Shown piece by piece: positions 58,269 to 64,000 of a stretch of 64,000 nucleotides of DNA (its first letter is position 1; each line of letters begins with the position of its first letter). The position numbers and the translations under genes are program-made. The DNA comes from Stictocephala bisonia (taxonomy: Eukaryota > Arthropoda > Insecta > Hemiptera > Membracidae). The DNA is taken from positions 9,172,779-9,236,778 of the forward strand of contig JAQJVL010000004.1 in NCBI GenBank assembly GCA_035578905.1. The letters are read 5' to 3'. The notes below the pieces were generated by a model. That model made no database searches, was not told the DNA's origin, and saw only the letters and a list, made by a program, of their open reading frames with translations.

Positions 58269-59824
58269 GACTGGAAAAGTAACCCCCCCCCTGCAACCGA
58301 TTTAGTAAACTCGCTGAATGTAATGATATAGTCTAATATAAATTTATAATCAAATTCGGCTAGTTTTGATCAGATTTATAGCATTTGGAAAAGTACCCTC
58401 CCCCCCCCCTCCCGACCGGCTGTGCACAGGGTGAAAAAGTAGCCCCTGGAAAGGTACCCCCCTCCCACGGGCTGGCTCGCTCTTGAGATTGCTGCAGCGA
58501 TGTTGCAGGCATTTAAAAACTACTGATCGTGGACTGTAATTTTAAAGGTCTAAAATTTATTTATATAGACACGTAAACAATTTCGTTAAATCTACATAAA
58601 TTAATTTCACTATTAATTGTTAATAATACGGATTAATATTTTACACAGTGAGACAGAAAACAGAACCGGTATCGTCGTACCAAGTTTTAAGCAGTGCGTA
58701 ATCTTTATTTATTTACAATTTAACTATTTATAATGCTTTTAATTTTCATTTAAACTAATAATGCTAAACTAATGTTGTTAAGGTAGACAACTATTATCGT
58801 TACTGAGTTCTTATAACTGATTACTTACTCGCGGCACAGATATTAAATTAGTTTTAAATTTTATTTAAAGTTTTAACAATTTTTATTCTAGTTGTGACAA
58901 AAAAGTACAGGAATTTTAACTAGTTTTCACTGTACATCAAGTTTACATTGTTATTACTCAAAAACCTATTGATGTATCGTATTTATATTGTAATACCTGG
59001 TTGTTAGGAATGTTTCCTATAAATTTTGTAAATTTTAGAATTTTAGCTTCTCGAGAAAAAGAATTCTAATCAATTACCTGAAACATCATTTTCTTGGCTT
59101 TTAGAGGTCGTAAAATTAATAACTTGGTCTTGTTGTAATCCTTATGTCATGTATAGTTATGATATGTTACTTTCATATTTGTAAGTAAATGCGGTGATTT
59201 TTAATCAATTTAAATCAATTGAAAATAACTTTAAATTGATTTAAATCAAAATAAAATCACTACATGCATATATCTCGAAAAGTTCAAACTCTAAAATCCA
59301 CAAAATGTACAGAAAATATTTCTTTTAACAAGGTATTAAAATATAAATGTGATATATTAAAATATAAATGTGTTATATTAGTAATAGTGATGTAAACTTG
59401 ATGTACAGTGAAAACTAGTTAAAATTCCAGTACATTTTTTGTTTCAACCATGATAAAAATTATTTAAACTTTTAATAAAATTTAAAATTAATTTAAGTAC
59501 AAATAAACGAGGAAAACAATGGTATAATTAGATTGTTTGTAGGTTTCTTATTTCCTTAGAAAACAACCTTCAAACTCGGGTGCACATAATTTCTGTTCCC
59601 ACAGTAGTTCATCAGGATTATGTTAAAAAAAAACACAGTACAGGTTACTTTTCCTGAATAGTAACGAATGTTATTTAGAGTTCATAATACACCAACGCAA
59701 ACAGAATAGAACAGATATTAAGTCTATTCCCTGTGCTGAAACATCAAATACAAAACGCAAACGCCTTCAATATTCCTGATACAGTCTGCTCAACAAGCCT
59801 TGGGGGGTGGGTACTTTTCCAGTC
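58269..59824. mobile_element. Region bounded by inverted C-tract motifs, possible transposon
   Basis: The left motif gactggaaaagtaacccccc (58269) is the reverse complement of the right motif ggggggtgggtacttttccagtc (59802-59824). Two further direct copies lie at 58386 and 58446. The inverted ends suggest an element about 1.56 kb long that contains foldback copy 3. The ends are imperfect, so confidence is limited. Confidence 0.4.
58840..59604. mobile_element. Foldback DNA transposon, copy 3 (partial)
   Basis: The right end ccttcaaactcgggtgcaca then taatttctgttcccacag (to 59604) matches the right end of copies 1 and 2. Inner arms match too: caattacctgaaacatca near 59075, and ttttcactgtacatcaagtt (58922) against aacttgatgtacagtgaaaa (59394). 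The expected left terminus was not found, so the left arm is truncated or diverged. Confidence 0.7.
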
Positions 59825-59970
59825 AGCACAAATCGACCAAGTACGGTCCTAAATCTTACATTATCATCTTAATTCATTACGTTCATTATTATCATTCAAT
59901 GATAATAATATACCATTTAATAGTTTCAAAATATTAAACAGCTGAAATCTCACTGTGAGGTGTGTTCGCA

Positions 59971-60060
59971 ACTGGAAAAGTACCCCCCCAGCTATGACGT
60001 ATGCCTGCACTATGGGGGTATTTTTTCAGGGACTACTTTTCAGGGGCCCTACTTGCAGAA
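59971..60060. repeat. Further C-tract motif and its inverted partner
   Basis: actggaaaagtacccccccag (59971-59991) is followed by gggactacttttcaggggcc (60033-60052), which resembles the complement of the agtagcccctggaaaggtac segment near 58438. It belongs to the same repeat set as 58269-59824. Confidence 0.55.
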
Positions 60061-61698
60061 GAAAACACGATACATTTTGTTTTTTTCATTGTTGATTAAC
60101 CTATTAAGGCTGTTAAGGTTGTTAAAAGGTCTTAATATTAAGCTGTTAAGATTTAATATTAAGTCATAGTAATTAAATGTGTTACTTATAGTGATTCAAG
60201 AGTTTTACAATGAATTTTAATTGAGGTTGAATTGAGGAATTTTACAAAGTGGTTGGATTTAATTTAATTTAATTTTAAATAATATGTCAAAAATTATCAA
60301 TATTAACATATTCAAAGATTTAGGAATATGGACATTTATAAAAATTTTGCAAGAAACTTTACTGGATGAGAAAAAAAATATTCTTAATTTCATATAATTA
60401 GATATAGTCATCAACAAGAACAATATTCAGGCTATTTATCCTTGGCCCCACTGCCTTAAAACCTAAAACTGGCATAAAGCGATGTTTTAAAATAGGGATT
60501 TTCCTAAAAAATCCTAAAAATTCACAAATAACCGCATTTTACAAGAGAAGCTCAAACAATAATATAAATAACAATTGCCCAATATCATTGCTATGTAGCT
60601 TTTCTTAAATATTTGAAAAAATATATAAATTTTAAATTGGTAAAACATTTTAATGATAAAGATCTACTCTATGAAAAACAATTAGGAAGAAATTGAACAC
60701 AGGGAGAGTAATAATACAGTTTGTGGATGAGAAGCTCTTGATGCATTGCAGGCCACTGCAGGTGTGACTGTCCAAGCCATTTCACTATTAATGTTAAATG
60801 AAAAGGTTATGGACTGAACGGAAATTGCCTTTCTTTAATAAGTTCCTACCTGCCAGCCTAAGTTCCGATCTTAACAATCTTTATGCCATCTTTTAGGAAA
60901 TCCTTTGCAATTTTTGTTTGTTTTGTAGTTTTTATTTTTGTTTTAATTTATACTTTTTAAGATATTAACCTTCGAAAACTAAAAATAGCTGTCATTTTGA
61001 AATGGTGCAAAGTAGGAACACTCTATACTACATTAGGTCCTATTATTATTCATACATGTACGAGGTTTAAAGATCATATCTTGAGGGGTTATTAAGATAA
61101 GATAAATTATGTAAAAATCACATTTAGACAGAAAATTAAGCGTTTAGTAATCAATTCTCTTACTTAAGGATTCTTTAAAAATACAAGAATAAAGCAGCTG
61201 AGTGCTGATCAGTCCTAAATGATGGCCTTTTCATTCACAATAACACATGAATATGTAACAGATATAAATATATTAATTTTAAATCAGTAATATACAGACT
61301 TCCTATCGATCACAGGAACAATCAACAAAATTATAGAATGTACAAGCAGTAACAAAAAAACAAGGAACTATACCTGTACAAAAAGGGGCTTATAAACAAC
61401 TCAATTACAGAACTCCTGTACTGCAAGCTTTGATTTTATCTACCTGAGGAAATATAAAATACACTACTTTTATATTGCCAAAGAGAAAGAATACAGACAA
61501 CGCAGGACAGAACTTTTACTGGGTAATTTTTCAAAGGTGTGTCAACTGGCTTTTTTTATGAGCGGACTGTATTGATGTTGTTGTAGACCTTCCAATAATT
61601 CTTCTTGAGGAAATGCTGCCAGTTACCTATTTGAAAAAATGCTGCCTGGAGGGATGTTGAAACACTGTCATGAGCAGTTAAAAGTTAAAGAACGTCTT
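60061..61698. other. AT-rich region without recognisable gene
   Basis: No splice-bounded open frame, array or inverted repeat was seen. Confidence 0.4.
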
Positions 61699-61872
61699 AT
61701 TTTACCAGGCAAAGTTAGGGCTAAGAGGCCCTCTCTAACACTCAACCTGGGGACCAACAAACTTGTGACTTCCGAACCACTGGAGCAGCAGAGCACAAAA
61801 TGTAGGTGGTCATAGCGAGAATTGACCCGGATCGGCTGAGTGGCAAACCACTACCTTAGCTACAGCAGTTCA
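61699..61872 (-). mobile_element. SINE-like tRNA-related element (minus strand)
   Basis: The segment is much less AT-rich than its flanks and has sharp ends. On the minus strand it begins gttgaactgctgtagctaag gtagtgg (box A-like), followed by cgatccgggtcaattctcgc (box B-like, imperfect), then a body ending ctaactttgcctggtaaaat. The order A box, B box, body, A/T-rich tail fits a tRNA-derived SINE of a different family from 17336. The boxes are degenerate. Confidence 0.5.
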
Positions 61873-64000
61873 ACTTTAGTATACTACATACAACTCTTCT
61901 TCTGTATGAATTAAATAAGAGTTTTGTTTTAAAGTCATTCAGAACAGAGGGCCTATACATTTTGCACGTCCTCACAATGCAAACTAGAGAACAAGATATG
62001 AGACTCATCCCAAAGTCAATCATTCTGTTTATGGGTAGTGCTCTTTTTCTCAGTCATTTTTTACAAAACCTTTTTAATTTAGTCTGTGCATGTATACATT
62101 CATTTTCATGGATGTAAACCAATTTGTTATAGGTTACTTGAAAATATAAGAAATAAATCATCAAAACACAATCTTAAACTCAATCTTTTTATTCTAATTG
62201 TCTGTGAATATTTTAGAGTTCCTTTCATTTGCCATCATAATTTAATATGCTATATTTAAAAGTTTGACTAAGTTCTAAGTAAGCTATCAAGGTGTGGATA
62301 GCAAAGAAGAAAAAGGTCTTAGAAACTATGCTATCTTTATACACAAATGTATTATAAATACACAGTTAATAAATAAGTTGTTGACCCTCCCACCTACCCA
62401 AATATGTACGTTGGAGACTTTTTCACCCACTCATCGACATACCTTTAGGGCAACCCTAACATGTGTTGAGGGTGACCCTCCTACCCACCCATACATATAT
62501 GTACCACCTTACATGTATCTTAAAGTATTAAAAAACTTTAATAAGGAGGCAGCGACTTGTACTGTAAAATATTTTTATGACCAAAGAATGCTGTTGGTAT
62601 TGTCCTGTTTTTAATTTGACTATGTTTTGAATAAGAGTTTTAATACCCAAAAATATAAATCAGGACATATGTAGACTACTCTACGTGAACGGGTGAGTGG
62701 GTAGGTCTATATCACTTCATGTACTAACCTAATTACTTGCTTTGTTCGCCCTTGGTCCTTATTAGTAAACACAGTATTACTCACTTCACTCATTTGCTTA
62801 TATGAGAACCACTGTGAGCTGGAGGGTGATATTGACAGTAATAATGACATTTTTATGGAGACATCACTTGTCTATGATTGGAAAGTAGTACAAGTTTTCT
62901 GTCAATTTGTTCCTTTTTCACTATGGCCAAAACTTCTTGTAAAAGTGAAGATTTTTTTTAAGAAATTTGTTGAAATTAACAGTGGTTCTAATATAAGTGA
63001 TTGAAACCAAGTTTTAATAAAGCTGTACAAAACAGTTCCATAACCATAAGTCTAATGTATGCAGACTGTATAAATTAATCTGAACAAAAATTGGCTTAAG
63101 AAAACTTCTACATGAAGATCCTGACTTTTTAAGGACAGCGGTTCATCAGTAAATTTTAATCTATGTATAGATTTTACATGATTGGTATCTCTGTTGACAA
63201 TATCATAGTGACACGAGAATAAATTGGTTTAAGTATATTTGTTATAATCTCAAATATAGTAAATATTAAATGTAATACAAGAACGGTCTGTAAAGATGAT
63301 AAAATTTAGAATGGTATGTATTTAAAACTATTCAAAAATATGACTAAACAATTTTATTATTTCAGTGTATTGTGTCTATTCATAGAAAAACAATTGCTGC
63401 CAAATCAAAATAAAATATGAAATTTGATAAACCATTACTGGATTCATTAAACTGTAATGATATTATAATTGTAATATAAGTAACATTGACCAATTTGAAC
63501 ACAAACACTTTGTTTGAAATCTAAAAGACAAGTTTTGTTTAATATAATAAAATTTAATTCATCTCATAGAACTGTTAAAATGTATATAGTCACCTTATTT
63601 TTGTAAATTATTTCTTAGTTAGCTTTTGATTTATCTATTTGTATTGTAATCAGAATATATAATGTTTAGTGTTTTAATTTAAGTTATTGTATAAATTTGA
63701 TGACAAATTTTGTAATAAAGAATGATGTTTAAAATATGTGTTTGTATATTTATCATAAATAACCCTTTTTATCTTATTTAAAACTAAAAGTAAAATTAAT
63801 TTTTGATGAAAAATAGTTTTTTATTATTTTCTAAAATGTATTGTTTAATTTTTTTTAAATAGGGAGTTTGTGAAATTGGACGTCTCTTAATATTAACAGT
63901 TTCTTAAAATTGAAAAGGTTCAAAATCGCGAATTCCTTAAGGCTGACAAGATTTTGATTTTTGAAATTTGCAAAATCAGAGACTAATCAGATAGGATCTA
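61873..64000. other. AT-rich region with a faint copy of the 36-bp repeat motif
   Basis: No gene is recognised. accctcctacccacccatac (about 62475) and gggtgagtgggtaggtctat (about 62691) resemble opposite strands of the G-rich 36-bp unit at 15188-16020. Otherwise it is AT-rich to the end of the window. Confidence 0.35.

Overview
The window is animal nuclear DNA, most likely from an insect. It is AT-rich, its coding sequence is split by long introns, and it carries tRNA-derived SINEs, a decayed mariner, LINE fragments, inverted-repeat DNA transposons and short CCTAA-type tracts. I cannot place the species. The only confident protein-coding gene is the 3' part of synaptotagmin-7 (Syt7) on the plus strand. 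Five coding exons (3283-3430, 9011-9120, 16464-16632, 26256-26468, 36714-36814) have GT/AG borders and join without a frame break into 246 residues. They cover most of the C2A domain, the linker, and the whole C2B domain to the stop codon. The N-terminus, the membrane segment and the first strands of C2A lie before the window.

Layout: 1-36.7 kb is intron and exon of Syt7. The introns hold at least nine separate tandem arrays with unrelated units of 70, 75, 74, 88, 36, 51, 106 and about 113 bp, plus one degenerate array; they total roughly 16 kb. Between them are a small element with terminal inverted repeats (4862-5012), a LINE 3'-end pseudogene (minus strand, about 13372-13660), an RT-motif fragment (15053-15109), two copies of a long foldback transposon (16991-18059 and 22636-24722; the first has a SINE inside), an antisense zinc-finger-like terminal exon (19853-20150) and a third foldback element (30471-31364).

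From 36.8 kb to the end I see no convincing coding exon. This part holds the probable Syt7 3' UTR (a donor-like site just after the stop and a good acceptor at 39042), a decayed mariner (37258-38210), an inverted-repeat element (43504-44880), a strong 246-bp hairpin (56884-57129), a further foldback copy nested in a region of repeated C-tract motifs (58269-59991), a dispersed repeat pair (52845/57511) and a SINE-like element (61699-61872). No tandem array of the intronic kind was found downstream of the last coding exon, which is the sharpest large-scale contrast in the window.

Most long open frames in the window are by-products of tandem repeats whose unit length is a multiple of three, or of stop-poor repeats, and are not annotated as genes. 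The most notable unexplained structures are an array of about 21 perfect G-quadruplex motifs just before exon 3, about 48 tandem E-box/AP-1-like sites in the next intron, a CpG-dense 106-bp satellite just after exon 4, and arrays that repeat 5' splice-site-like sequences on the transcribed strand.
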